A stretch of 64,000 bases of DNA from Pterobdella sp. o SKG-2022 (taxonomy: Eukaryota; Annelida; Clitellata; Hirudinida; Piscicolidae), in the NCBI GenBank assembly GCA_964035795.1, contig OZ038326.1, forward strand, positions 462,784 through 526,783, in the 5' to 3' direction. The position numbers were made by a program, and so were the translations under genes. Positions 13,782 to 27,700 of the stretch are shown here, in pieces. Within the stretch, counting starts at the first letter, position 1, and the number at the start of each line of letters is the position of its first letter. The notes beneath the pieces were generated by a model. The model was given only the letters and a program-made list of their open reading frames with translations. It ran no database searches and was not told the origin of the DNA.

Positions 13782-15741
13782 ATGCTGGCAACAATTATAT
13801 TATCATTAGTGTTGTCTGTCTTAGTAAATTGCGAAGAGCCCTCACCACCCAAATATGACGTTCTCACCCACGAAATGACTTTCCACCATAGGGATTATTA
13901 CAAGAGATTGTTTGAAAAGTACAATATTAGTTACAGCGACAACATTCCTGGAACGAATAATGACTTTCCACTAAAGATCAAAATTTGGAGAAGCTCAAAA
14001 AGATTAAAAGATCAAGTCATGAATACCCATCGACTCAACAACACAAACAAACAAAGCTCCAATTACCCTCTAGAAAGTAAGGCTTCTAATCGTCTCTTCA
14101 GCCATGACACACAACGTTACAACGAAACTCAACATCAACACAGACAAAAATCTCCATCTTTCCTTTACCATCATGAACGACGTACCAATAACCAACAAAA
14201 GTCGACTGATAAATACCCTTCAATCAGAAGAATAAACTTGTACCCCAAAGAGGAAAGTCAGCATTGGTCAAGAAACCATGAAAAGCTTAGAAATTCCGGC
14301 TATTATAATGATGACTCAAATAAAAGTGACCACCCAGTACACTCGAAAGAGAACTTTTTCAAATATTCAAACTACTACAAGAAGTTGGACGTGAGACCGA
14401 AGAGTTACACCTGGGATCCTAGAAGGCTACATGAAACCAACAAACACCAAAGCACACCCTACTCTGAACGACAATACGACCAATACAACGTCAAGATCAG
14501 TCCTGAGAACAAAGTAGATATCGAACACACCAAATACTCGACCAACAAATGGAGGCATGAGAACAGAAACATGCATGCTAACAACAAAAACCCACAAGAC
14601 AACCAGAACAACTACAACTCCCATGACAAATACGCCATTAGGACAGAGATCCACTCTAAAACTGAAGATGGGTACCTGATGAATATAAACTGCAAAAGAG
14701 ACGCCATCGAAGTTAAATCCCTCGAAGCTGATGTTATTCTTGTGGGCATTGTGCGCAAAATGTTCAGTTCTCAAGGTAACAAAAATATTCACAAGAGTTA
14801 TCACAAAAACAAGAAATACCATCTGCGATATAATGATAACTATTACAAGAATTATCTGCGAAATAAGAGAAGCAAAATCAGCATATTTGTTCCTGATAAG
14901 AGCAGATATAGAACCTTCTTGAACCACACTTCAGTTGATAATATTGATAATATTAATAAATATAAAAAAAAAAATAATAATATAAAAACTAATAAAATTA
15001 TCATAAATATGAAACATAACTATGATCATCGGTACAATGTAACCTGGAACAGAAAAACAAACGAGAACATCAATAAGCAAAAGAGTAACCAGACTCGAGT
15101 TAAGATACTTTTCAACGCCAAAAACAAAATCCAAAAGCAAGTAAAGCCCCAAAACATCACAAAATCTGACGACGAGTTTGTTCCTTATTATAAAAACGAA
15201 GTCTACACTTCAATCCATCGAAGGAAAAACCCCCAAGAAAGAAGGAAAAGGAATCATAGGAGTTTTTATAGCAGTTATTACAAGTATTTGAATAAACAAG
15301 ATCGCGGTGGAAGTTTGCAAACAAAAGAAAACAAAGAACATGATTTAAAAGCGGCAAAAAATAGTGGCAAATACAAAATGAAAACAAATTTTCAAAATGG
15401 CGCTCAAAATCCCACCCACAAAAACAAACGACACGTCCCACCTCAAGCAGATGTGGTGGTGGTGGAAGTGAAGAGGATATTGAAAGGGATATCCAGGTTG
15501 AACATCGACCCATCTCTGCACCACATGTACAACACAGGCCTTTTTTCGCAACACAACAACCCCAAAAAGTACATCAGAATCCAAGGAGTCAACGACCCAA
15601 CCTTCTGCGACAACCTCATCAACGTTGATGACACAAGGATTTTTTCACTTAAAAGCTCATATCCAAACTTCATGCTCTCCCACAACCCAGACAAAATATC
15701 CACCTCCAACATCCAAATCTTTTTGGACAGCATAGTTGAAG
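13782..15741 (+). other. Agrin exon 1: signal peptide and interrupted NtA domain
   Basis: Single 653-codon exon. After the signal peptide come about 280 residues rich in Lys, Asn, His and Tyr. NtA-like sequence then starts at about nt 14690 (a Cys-containing strand, then EADVILVGIVRKM), is broken by about 225 Lys/Asn/Tyr-rich residues, resumes at about nt 15450 (ADVVVVEVKRILKG) and closes with DPTFCDN and DDTRIFSL, as in vertebrate agrin (DPLICDN, GDTRIFF). NtA is the laminin-binding OB-fold module of agrin. The join to the next exon gives FLDSIVED, matching the domain end. A second wing-like motif (PLKIKIWRS) occurs near nt 13972. Confidence 0.7.
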
Positions 15742-18700
15742 GTATGTTCATTAATTGATCGTACTAGATTATACTGTTGTACATGTCGTAGTATGTACCA
15801 ATATAAAATAAATACTTGTGAGAACTTAATCCAAGGCTGAAATGTTTTCCGTTAAATTAATAGGCTCCAGTTTTATATGGCCTACGGCTAATTGTAACAC
15901 ACTATATTGGATAATGAATGCATAAGCTTTTCTGATCAATTATCGACATGTGTGTGTGTGATAGTTTGGTTTTGAACGGAAAATAAAAATATCGTGCACT
16001 TTAAAATTTATTGCAAATAGTTCCTGTGACCGATATGAAAGGGACTGAAACTTGATTTAATGTGCTTTTTTAATTTTTCTCTAATAGCCAAAATTATCAA
16101 CTTTAATAGCTGGAATTTTAAAATTCAATGCTAAAATTAAATACATGTTCGATCCTTTTGAAAGAGGACTGATTATTTAGGTTTCTATGACGAATGCTTG
16201 AGTAAGCATATCCACAAAATTAATGCATGCCACAGTATTACAATTATTTTCTGTCAGCTAATAATTCAAAAATTTCGTTAAAAAACCTAAAAAATTGCGT
16301 CGGTTTAAATGTTAATCACCACAATCAAGTACAATAGAATATTATAACTAGGAATTATGAGAAATTGGTTAACATAGTTTGCATAAATTTTATTGGTCAT
16401 AAGTCATTAAAACATTCGGGTCAGTCTTTACAAAGACTTTATTCAATTGTGAACTTTTTGAAACAATGCCTCAGCAGAACAACTAAATAACTAACACAAA
16501 TGTGTTTCGATCAGTGTTTGTCTGTTTAAGCATTTAGCATACCATGTTTATACAACCTTTAATATCTAAAACGTTTAATTGCATAGAATATAAAACTTAA
16601 CAAATAAGAATATAATATTTCAAGTGAAATTCATCACAACTTCTACAACATTCGACACAGACAACAACCGATTGAATTCTATATTTAGCGTACTTCGTAT
16701 GAACTTCAGCGTATAACTAGTAGCCACATAGACCTAATTAATTTTTTATTAACCCAATACGTCAAAATCTCTCAAGGTGCAGTCCCCAGACCCACCCTTC
16801 CCCCATACACCCACTTACCACCATGGTGGGCCAAGACAGGTTTATTATTCTTATTTTTTATTTATTATTTTTATTATTTAGTAATTAAGTCATCAAACAG
16901 TATTAAAAAATGTATCTGAACGATTTTGAAAGCATAGAGATTCAAATGTCATAATCACTATTTAAATACCTTTATCTCTGTAAAATATGCTTCCTTTAAG
17001 ATAATTTTCAACGAACATCTCAATTATCACACAAAATGTTTTTTAGATACAAATTGATGTATTTTCTTTGTCAGATCGGATCTTCCCACCCACAACGTCT
17101 GCCCACCAAACAACCACCAAACGCCCATCCTTCCACAAAACAACCACCAAAACTAAAGAAGTTTTTAGAAGCACAAGAAAAACCACAACCACTACACCAT
17201 CAAAAACAACAACAACAACAACAATTCCAACATCAACTACCACAAAAACTGGAACAACTACAAGAACAACGACAACAACAGCTGGATACATCCCTGGTCA
17301 CACTGTCTTGCCCATGAATCTGGAAGCTAGAAGTCAGAAACATAAAACTTTTTATTTTATTTCAAACATTTTTTACTATTTTTTATTTATTTATATTGAA
17401 ATCGAGATTATTTTATTTACCTGTCTTAACCTGCAGCATCTGTCCACATCATCGGCAAGCCGACCAAGCAAGTGGTAAGCAAAAATGCATCAGCTGTTTT
17501 TGTTTGCAGAGCTGTAGTGGTAGGACTGCTGTCGAGAAACTACAGAACTGTTGTCAACTCACCTAAGGACCTTCTACCAAACATTGAATGGTTCATAAAC
17601 TTCAATACTAAAGCTAGCGATTCGAGAGATGACAGAATACAAGTTTGGGAGAAGTCATTTTCGGCCAATGAACTCACATCTGTTTTGAGGCTACAGAGGG
17701 ATTTGAAAAGCAGCAACATTCAATGTACAGCTTCCGTCATGAAGTGGTACAAGTACTCAGATGGCAATTGGAGGTCGAGTCGAAAGATGGTGCAGAAAAA
17801 GGAAATAACTAGACTGATCGTTGAGCAAGATGTCTTGTGTGAGTTATTTTTATTAGTTACAGAGTTTTCCAATTTGTGCCATAACTTTATTCGAGAAGAG
17901 TAATTTTTAACATTTGCTATAATTGGACTTCATGCTTCATAATTTAAAAAGTTTGTCTGGTTTCATTTCGCATAATCAAAACTAACATGTGAGCACAAGT
18001 TTGAAAATATTTTCTTCCATAAATAGCTTAAATATTCCAAATAACATCTTGAATTAAAAACAAATAAACTCATTAAGAAAGGTTTTAATGAAGCCTACCA
18101 AAACTAACTTCCACACAACCCTCAAGCGGTGAGAGGCTTCCCAAGGATAAAGATTTCACCACCCGATGGCCAGCTTAAAGTGCTGTATGGAAGTCAGGCT
18201 GAACTCAAATGTGACGCCTATGCCAGACCCTACCCGTCCATAGCTTGGTTCAAGGAAGGAATCCAACCCATATACAACAACAAGCACTACATTGTGCACT
18301 CAGGTTTGATAAGATTTGGTCGACCATTATTAATTGTAGTGTTTAATATTTAACGCATAACCTAGGAGGTGATCTGACTATTCGCAATGTGGTAGATGAA
18401 GACTCGGGTGTTTATGAGTGCAGAGCAAATAACTCCTTTGGCACCAACGTTGCCACCCTCAATCTGCAAGGTTGAAAAACATTCTAACTGTTGTTATGAT
18501 TATCTAATATTAAATTTTAACTAACATCTTCAGTCGCCAAAGAACCGTGCAAGATTTTGAACTGCCACCATGGGGCAGTGTGTGTCTCTAAAGGCCAGCA
18601 AGCCTCGTGTGAGTGCCAAATTAACTGCAGTGACACGAGGCTGATGCATGTTTGTTCAGAGGAGGGGATAACTTATGCATCGTTGTGTCATGTCAAACAA

Positions 18701-21700
18701 CTCGAGTGCCTGGAACAAAGGAATATTGACATAAAGTCAGCTGGAAAATGCAGTGAGTGATTATTTTAGGAAATGTTATCGTGTTGCCTCATAGCTTTGA
18801 ATCATTGTATAATGCACTTTTCAGCATTCGTTTTAACCAACCATGAGAAAATTTAAGCTCAGAGTTGAAGATTTCAAATTAGAAAATTTTTTTATATTGT
18901 TAAGAACTACTTGTTTGAAAAATATCGAATTTGAAAAGTTAAACGCAAATAAAGGATATAAATCAAATATATGTGATAAAAGAGCATTCTTAAAAGCTAC
19001 TTGAAACATCTGTAAACTAAACTTCAAAGGGAGAACAATTAAAAACTAACTTCTTTTATAATTTTCTATAATCACTCGCGTTTGCTGTTCCCAAAGCAAT
19101 GTTGAAAACACCAACAAGCTAATGAATGCTTCGATGGATCATTACATAAACACTTTTGTTTAGTTAGGCTGTGAAATCAATCTAGATGCTAATTGCTGCA
19201 GTATTTTCTGAATGATCATCATTCCACGTTCAACTTCATATGTATATATAACCCAAGCAGAAAATTTAATTATACCAACTCTTCAATTCATTTAATTAGA
19301 TTATACTCTTGAACATGTTTGAAAATAGAATAAAACTAATCCATCTATTTTGAATGTCCAGAGACCAAGGCGAAATGTCCTGAATGCAGCCATGGATCAT
19401 CTTGTGTAGAGACGAGGGATGGAGAGGCATCATGTCAGTGTGTTTTCAACTGTGAAGATGAAGCTACCGAAGAATTGTGTGGTTCTGACGGGCAAACATA
19501 CATGAACAGATGCCATCTAAGCAAGACTATTTGCTTGAGACAAAAGGAGATCTCAATTCACGAGACAGGGCCATGTGGTTAGTGTTTGTTATGATGCTGT
19601 TCGTGAACAAGCTCAAACCTTCCACGTAACTCCCAGATCCTTGCCAGGATGTCCAGTGTCCTTACGGATCCTCATGCCAAGCCATATCTGATGGCACTGT
19701 GCAGTGTCTGTGCACTTTTGATTGCTCCAAGCATACTTCAGAAGAAGTGTGTGCTGAAGGTAAGACTTACGCAAGTAGATGTGAGCTGGAAAGACAGAGT
19801 TGTTTTGCAAAGAAAGACCTTCCTCACTTCTTGAATGGGCCTTGCGGTAAAAATGATTGTTTCTCACAAGATATTTTATAGTTTTCGTTTCACAATACTT
19901 TGAAATGCATTAAACTCTCTCAAACAGTAGTGGACCCATGCTCAGAGTTGAAATGCACTCACGGATCCAAATGTGTGGCCACTGAAGAAGGTACAGCATC
20001 TTGCCAATGTATCTTCGAATGTGAGATGCAAGAAACAAAACAACTTTGTGGATTTGATGGACAAACTTACACGAATGCCTGCTACTTCAACAAGGCCATA
20101 TGTGAAAGTCGCAAAGACATGTTTATTGTCAAGGAAGGGCCCTGCGGTAGGTGGTCATCGTATAAACACAAAAATATCACTTTTCATGTCGCTAAACTTT
20201 TATACCACTACACTCCACAGACCCCTGCGAAGGTGTGACGTGCTTGTACGGGTCCACTTGTGTGGCAAACATGAGGGGGTTCTCAGAGTGCCAATGCATC
20301 TTTAAGTGTCCTTTTGAAGAGTTTGGAGAAGTGTGCGCAGAAGATGGAGAAACATATGTGAACAAGTGTGAACTGGAGAGAATGGCTTGTGAGAACAAGA
20401 CTGGAATACTCGCGTGGTCTGATGGGCCTTGCAGTTAGGGATTTAATTCATTTTGGAATAAGCACTTTTCATTATTAAAATTTAATTAAATATTCAACTA
20501 TAGAAAAAGACCCTTGTTTGGAGATAGAGTGCACATTCGGATCAACATGTGTGGTGGAAGAAGGAAGTGCATCATGCCAGTGTATCTTCCAATGCCATCT
20601 TGAGGAGGAAAAGAAAGTGTGTGGCTTTGACGGAGTAACTTACGACAATATGTGCCATTTCAACAGAATAATTTGCGAAAATCGTAGGCATGCTTTGATC
20701 GCTAAAGAAGGACCTTGTGGTAAGGATTGAAAGTTTTGAATTAAAAGCCACCTCAAGCGAAAATTTGCTTACAGATCCTTGCGAAGATGTGACTTGTTTG
20801 CACGGCTCTACTTGTGTGAGCAACTCTATTGGGTTTTCAGAGTGCAAATGTATTTTTGACTGCTCAGCTGGAGTTTATGGCAAAGTTTGTGCTGAGAATG
20901 GACGGACATACAATAATAAATGTGAAGTTGAAAAGCTGGCTTGTGAATCTAAAACACAAGTTCTTAAGTGGATAAATGGCGCATGCGGTTAGTGTTGCAT
21001 TGTGTCAGTCGTTTTAAAATACTGTATAACATTGTAACCAAATTTGACTTGAACACTTTATAGATCCATGTTTGGAAATAGAATGCACACACGGATCAAC
21101 GTGTAAGACTAATGAGGAAGGTACAGCCTCTTGCCACTGTGTCTTTGATTGCGAGGCTGAAGCAACTGAGAAGCTTTGTGGCTCTGATGAGCAAACATAT
21201 ATGAACAAATGTCATTTGAGCAAAATGAGTTGTTTGAAACGAGCAGATGTGAGCGTTGTGAGATTTGGATCATGTGGTAATTATCACATGTTTTTGACTA
21301 TTTTTTAATTCAAGTTTCACATCCTTAAAACCATTTATATTGAAATAAGCTAATTACAAAAAGTTGTTGATTAGTTTTTATAGTAATGATAGTTTTAATC
21401 ACATACAACTTTCATGGCCATGACAGACTTGTGTGATGACGTGATATGCCACTATGGGGCCATGTGTGCCTTAAACTCTCATGGGCAACCAGAGTGCCAA
21501 TGCCTTTTCGACTGCCCTCAAGATCCAGGTCTGCAAGTATGTGCAGACAATGGTCAAACCTACGCGAGCAAATGTGAGCTTGAAAAGCTGTCTTGTCTTT
21601 CTCAATCGCAAGAGCCCGCTTCAACTCTGGGGCCTTGCAGTAAGTCTATAGCTTTGTAGTTTAAATCTTATAATTTCTATTGGAGTTTCAAAATTTTTTA

Positions 21701-24700
21701 AGTTATTTGAAATGTTGCTTTCAGGAGTGGATCCGTGCATGGGTGTGGAATGCAGCCATGGATCATCTTGTGTGGAGACGAGAGAGGGAGGAGCATCATG
21801 TCAGTGTGTTTTCAACTGTGAAGATGAATCTACTGAAACACTGTGTGGTTTTGATGGCAAGAATTACATAAACAAATGTCATTTCAACAAAACAATATGT
21901 GAAAATCAGCATTTTATGGAAATAATCTACACCGGAGAATGTGGTATGATTTTGTTGATAACCTAATTTAAGTGTTGGTTACCCATTATTTTTTACTCCA
22001 TCAAGATCCCTGTCTCAACCATCAATGCGCCTCTCATCAAAGCTGTGTCATTGACGCAGACCGGGTTCCTAGCTGTGGATGTCCAGGTGGTTGTGATTTT
22101 AGACCAGACCCTGTCTGCGGCAACGATGGTGTAACATATGCTAACGAATGTCTCATGCGGCAGTATAAATGCATTCGTGGTATGAAGGTAGAGCCTTTCA
22201 CAGCGGGAGAATGCGTTGAGGGTTAGACTTGTAACTATAAATATTGAATATTTTTTGTTTTTCAATATATGTATATTTAGAAAAGAAATATATAATTCTC
22301 GTGAAGTTTTAAGTTACCGCATATACCACAGACCATCCTTGCATAACAAGTCAATGCAAGCCGAATGAAGTTTGTGAAACTGACAACTACAACAAAGCTC
22401 ATTGTTCTTGTGGACCAGAATGCCTTAAGACATACTCTCCAGTGTGTGGGGACGATAGCCACACTTATGACAACTACTGCTCAATGAGGAGAGAACACTG
22501 TTTGAGACAGCATCACCACTTTGTGGATCATTATCATCACGGCATATGCAGTTAGTATTGTGGAAATTTAAATTTTAGTTTAATTTTGTAAAGGCTTAGT
22601 GACGTGTTTTAGGTAGCAGCATGCGAATAATGTAATAAGCTACGTTCCAGCACATTTATGACCTTATAAAAGCTATAAACACACTATGAAGAATTGTCTG
22701 AGAGATCAACGATATATACCTCTATTCATGAATTTAAAATAAACTTTTTGTAGGCTCTCAAACAGCTTGCCAAAGTCTAGGTTGTGATGGAGGTAAGGAG
22801 TGTGTTTGGGCCAATGGATCCCCTTCGTGCCAGTGTCCCCAATGTCCCCCTTCCTACAAACCGGTGCTTCTATATATCTATAAATTATGTTATTTTTAAA
22901 AAAATTTTTAGTAAATTATTTTTATTTAATTATTAGAGTTTATAAGTAATTTTATTCAGCTGGATAATTTTAGTTGATATATTGTTTTATTTAAATTTTG
23001 AATAGCCAATTTATTCAAATCTTTCAATAGAGCTGTAATTTGTAGAAAATTGGAAACTTTATGATAACTTGATGTCTCTTAATAAACTTTTATCGCTCTA
23101 AGCATAAAACTTCATGTAGTATCATGCATCAAAGGTTTGTGGGAATGACGAAAATAGCTACGTGAATGAATGCTACTTGAGAAAATCGGCTTGCGAAAGG
23201 GACATAACTTTAGAAACGAAGCACCCAGGACTTTGCGGTAGTTAATCCTTGAAATTAATGAATTCATAAGATATTTAAATAAAAAAACTTCTATTAATTA
23301 GTAAAGCCTGTTACAGCCACTGGCGCGTAATATAGGAACAAAAAGTCTCCATCCATTACTTCCAATGAACATAATAATATAAATCTTTGTTGGCAGATTT
23401 TTGTAGAGATGTGACTTGTTTCAGACCTTATGAAACTTGCGACAAAAAAACAGGGACTTGCCAGTGCCCAGAAAATTGCGAGGTATAAGTGTGTTTTGAA
23501 TCTATGCATACCTCTTCAAAACATCATCAATAGTATATGTTAAAGTTATGCAAAGAATTGAAATAAATGTTTAAACCATGGTACCAGGGTTCCCAAAAAC
23601 CAGTGTGTGCCAGCAATGGTTTGACCTACCCAAGCCTTTGTGACATGAAAATCTCTTCTTGCCTGGCCAATAACAACTATACTTTGGTGCATGAAGGAGA
23701 ATGTGGTATGAGATTGTTGATGAGATAATGATTCATTTGAACTACTCATAATATAATTTGATGGATATAAACTGAAAATGAATAAATAAATTTCTAGATG
23801 GCTGTCTAACCACCGTTTGTTATTATGGATCAGTGTGCAAACAAGGAAAATGCATTTGTGATTTTAACTGTACGGAACCACAATATGACTACGAGTATGC
23901 CGACGACTACAACGATGATGGTGGGGGAGAAAATGAGTTTGTGTGTGGAGCTGATCATAAGACATACACCAGGTGTCAACTTAAAGAAGCCATTTGTAAG
24001 AGACAAGCCTCAATTGAAATTCTAAACGATGGTCGGTGTGATGAAGAAACTTCTGATGAAGATACAGATTATGATGAAGAGGAAAGAGGAGAAGAGGAAG
24101 AGGAAGAAAAAGATAAAGAAGAAGAAGAAGAAGAAGAAAAAGAAGATTATGATGATGATTATGATGATGGAGAGTATGGTGAATATGAAGATTATAGTGG
24201 AAACGGTGAGTATGAAGATTATGGGGACGAAGAAAGAGAAGAGAAAAAAGAAACTGATGAAGGCGATAAAGAAGATGATTATAAAGATTTTGGAGGAGAG
24301 TATGATTATGATAATGATGACAATGACGATTATCCTTCTGGTTACGATGAGAACGGTGAGTACCCAGAAGAATATAAATATTGGAAAGATGACAGTGTTG
24401 AAGGCTATGACAATGACGGTTATGATGATGAGATGGAGTATGAAGATGAGGAAAAATTGAGCAAAGATCCTTTGAGCGGTGAATTTTGGAAAATATATAT
24501 ATATTATTTTAAAATATAACTGTATTAAAATTTATAAAGGAATAGTGAAGGTGAAAAGGACGGGGATAGAATGTAATGAAGAGACGTGCAGGTTTGGGGG
24601 CCGGTGTGGTAGAGATATCAATGGTAGATTTGCTTGTCTGTGCCAGTTCCACTGTCCTCTTGTCAGGTAGCAACATGAATGAAAACAAAAATCTGCTCAA

Positions 24701-27700
24701 GTCTATTTCATTGAGTGTAGCTTTTAGCCACTGGAACGATTTTGAAAATTGAGATAAAAATAGCCAACTTTTTAAAAATTATTTCCATATTATTTATTTT
24801 ATATCTTTTCAAAAGATCTCTCGTGTGTGGATCTGACCAGGAAATCTATACTAATGAGTGTGAGATGAACAAGAAAGCGTGCACTCACCAGAGAAACATT
24901 TACCCAGTTTCAATGACCAGTTGCAATGGTATTTGAATATATTTCAATTTTTTCATTCTGCGTTTATCAAACCACTGTGATCCAACGATATCGATACATT
25001 AATATTCGGTTTTTAGTTTAATTACATCGATAGACTGTTGTTACAAATGAATATGAAATCATGACAACACATTGGTACCAGGTGTATTTGAAGAGTTCTG
25101 TGACAATTCTGCTTCTTTATTAGACCCAAACACACAAAAACCCGTGCACTGCCACGTGGATAAACCTTGCCCACCTCCCTGGTACTGCCACGTAATCGGA
25201 AGCCGAGGAAAGTGCTGCTTGAAAGCAGGTGATAAAATAATATGATAATATTGAAACATTAATAAATTCAAACTGATAATTAGTTTGTTAATCGTACACC
25301 ATTTCTACTAGGGAGCTCCCTCTGTACCGTCTCGAAGTATGGGTGCTGTGCAGACCAGGTGACTGAGTCTCCCTCTGCTGACCAGCGTGGATGTCCTGGT
25401 AGATAAGATTTATATTATTCTTTGCTCAATTCACTTGTTATAGAGAAATCATTTTTATTTATATATCAAACTTTTAAACTTGATTTTGAAATCCTTAAAA
25501 TTAGATTTTTAAAGCCATGACCTTTCACAGAAAACTGCAAATGCAACAGGCTGGGATCAGTGAACAGCACATGTGATCCCACAACCAGCAGGTGTCATTG
25601 CAGAACTGGGGTGGTAGGGGTTCATTGTGACCGTTGTGATTCCAACTACTGGGGCATGCACAGAATTGGTCAATATTCTGACGGATGTACCGGTTAGTTC
25701 AATTATGGGTCCTATGATTTTTTTTACACTTCTTATTAAATTGCTTCAATTTCAAATTGAATCTTCACTAGCCTGCCACTGCAACAAATATGGTTCGCTT
25801 CGGATGGATTGCGACCAAATGACTGGTAAGTGCTTATGTTTGACTGGAGTCACGGGCTCCAAGTGCGATACATGTTCTAATGGGAAAAAACTCAACAAAA
25901 AAGGCTGTGTTGGTGCGTAAAAATTTTTATTAATCATTGTTTTTATAATTCTTTTCAACTTCCCATGCAAATCTTACAGACGACAGGAATAGACGTTCGA
26001 AGCCCTGCCCAGCCGACATTGCTTGCAAATACGGAGCCACGTGCCATATGACTCCATCGGGCCCAGAATGCATTTGTCCTGAAAGCTGTTCCCAGGTGGA
26101 AGGGCAGATCTTTGAAGGTGTCATATGTGGCACAGACAACAGAATGTATGCGTCCAAGTGCCAGCTTGAAATGGCTGCTTGCCGACACCAGATGGACATC
26201 AAAGTGTTGTCTTACGGGCCCTGTTTAGGTGGTCAATTTGAAATAAATAAGTTAACTTAATTTTAGTTTTTTATAATAAAAAATTTATAAAGAATAAGTT
26301 TGGTTGAAATTGTTGAAAATGCTTTATAGAACCCAGAATGTTTGACACCCCTATAAAGAAGGTCCATAGAAGCGAGTCCTTCAGTGGAGACGAAAGTTCG
26401 AGAATTTAAAATTGACAATTAATTGATTAACTAAATCAACTGCACTTTTCAAGCAGCTAAGATTAATTGATTTTCAGCAATTCCACCTCAAGCAACTTCA
26501 AAACTCCTAACAGTTGCTCACGTTTACCCCTCCTTCTATAAGAAGTCATGGATAAAGATCAAAAAGGCTCACTTTGGTTCCAACGACATGACTTTGAAAC
26601 TGGAGTTCAAACCGTCCAAGAGAGATGGCATCATTTTCTATTTGGGATATGAGCTGGAGAATGTCAACGATTTTTTTGCTCTTGTTTTGCATGCAGGTCA
26701 TGTGGAAATAAGGTAAAGCTTTTCTAGTTACAAGATTTTCTCAAAAATGATAATAACCCATGATTTGAAATCAGATACAATTTGGGTTTCAAGGACAATG
26801 TTTTAAAAAGTACTGAACAAGTCAAGACAGGATTCTGGCATACAGTAAAAATTCCTTTAATACGTTTATAGTTGAATTTCACGTTTTATACTCCAAATAC
26901 TGCCAATCAGAAATACCTAGGCTTCTTAAAGACATTTTTCAACACTTTCAAAATTTTCCTTTCCAGGTACAAGTTTCAAAGTTTGGCAGAGTAGTATTAC
27001 TAGCTGTGGATCATCAACTTCCTGACAGCAGACGAGAAATAGGCAGTCTTGCTTCTCTAAACCTCCTTAACACTGCCTTTCTGGGAGCTCCACCCAACCA
27101 CCTGAGCAGGTTTAGATGGTTTAATGTGTTTGAAGACTTTTGTGCATCCTTCAAAGCTATTATATTGATAAACCAAAATATATTTCAGTTAACCATAAAA
27201 TCCTAAAAGAGCCGACATAAGTAACCTCCCCACCACCTCACTCCAACTTTTCACCATCACAGTAATAAATAACAACAACCACAACCAGGAAAAGAGCACG
27301 AGTGGAACACAGCTTTCAGGGTTGCATCAAATCCTTCATCATCAACAGTACCCTACTCGAAGTTGACTATCGTCTCCATGAATTCGCCGCATCCACTGAC
27401 GTCATACGAACCCATAAAATTGGTGGGATGTGGTGTTGACAGATTGTGATTTTTTAAAATTGTTTTTTGAGAAAACTTTTAAGAAAAGTATTTGGGAAAA
27501 CTTATTAGAAACGAGGAAATGATAACTAAATAGCATAAAAAACAACATAATATAGGGATGAAAATAGAGCGTTTTGCAGCATCTATGTGAAACCTCAAAA
27601 ATAAATTTCACATCAAATGATACAACTAAAATCAAAACCAACCACAAACACTAAAAATGATTCAGGCAAGTGCAAGCAGTCCGCCTGCTCCAAGTTTCCT

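Larger units (their letters stand above)
18534..24928 (+). repeat. Agrin array of 16 follistatin/Kazal modules
   Basis: Twelve modules occupy single phase 1-1 exons. Modules 13, 14 and 16 are split by an intron just before the VCG (or VCA) segment, and module 15 shares its exon with an acidic tail. Each module has the pattern C-x-HGSxC, CQC.FxC, CGxDGxTYxNxC and GPCG. Vertebrate agrin has eight modules before the laminin-EGF pair, so this array is doubled. Modules 2-10 alternate between two sequence types (see findings), pointing to recent duplication of a two-exon unit. Confidence 0.85.

Noticed and set aside
14427..15751. Several minus-strand ORFs of 70-166 codons opposite agrin exon 1
   Set aside because: They are shadows of the low-complexity coding exon on the + strand. 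Hydrophobic runs arise from complementing Asn/Lys codons.
23833..24519. Acidic ORF as a separate gene
   Set aside because: It begins in a follistatin module and joins in phase to agrin exons on both sides, so it is an agrin exon.
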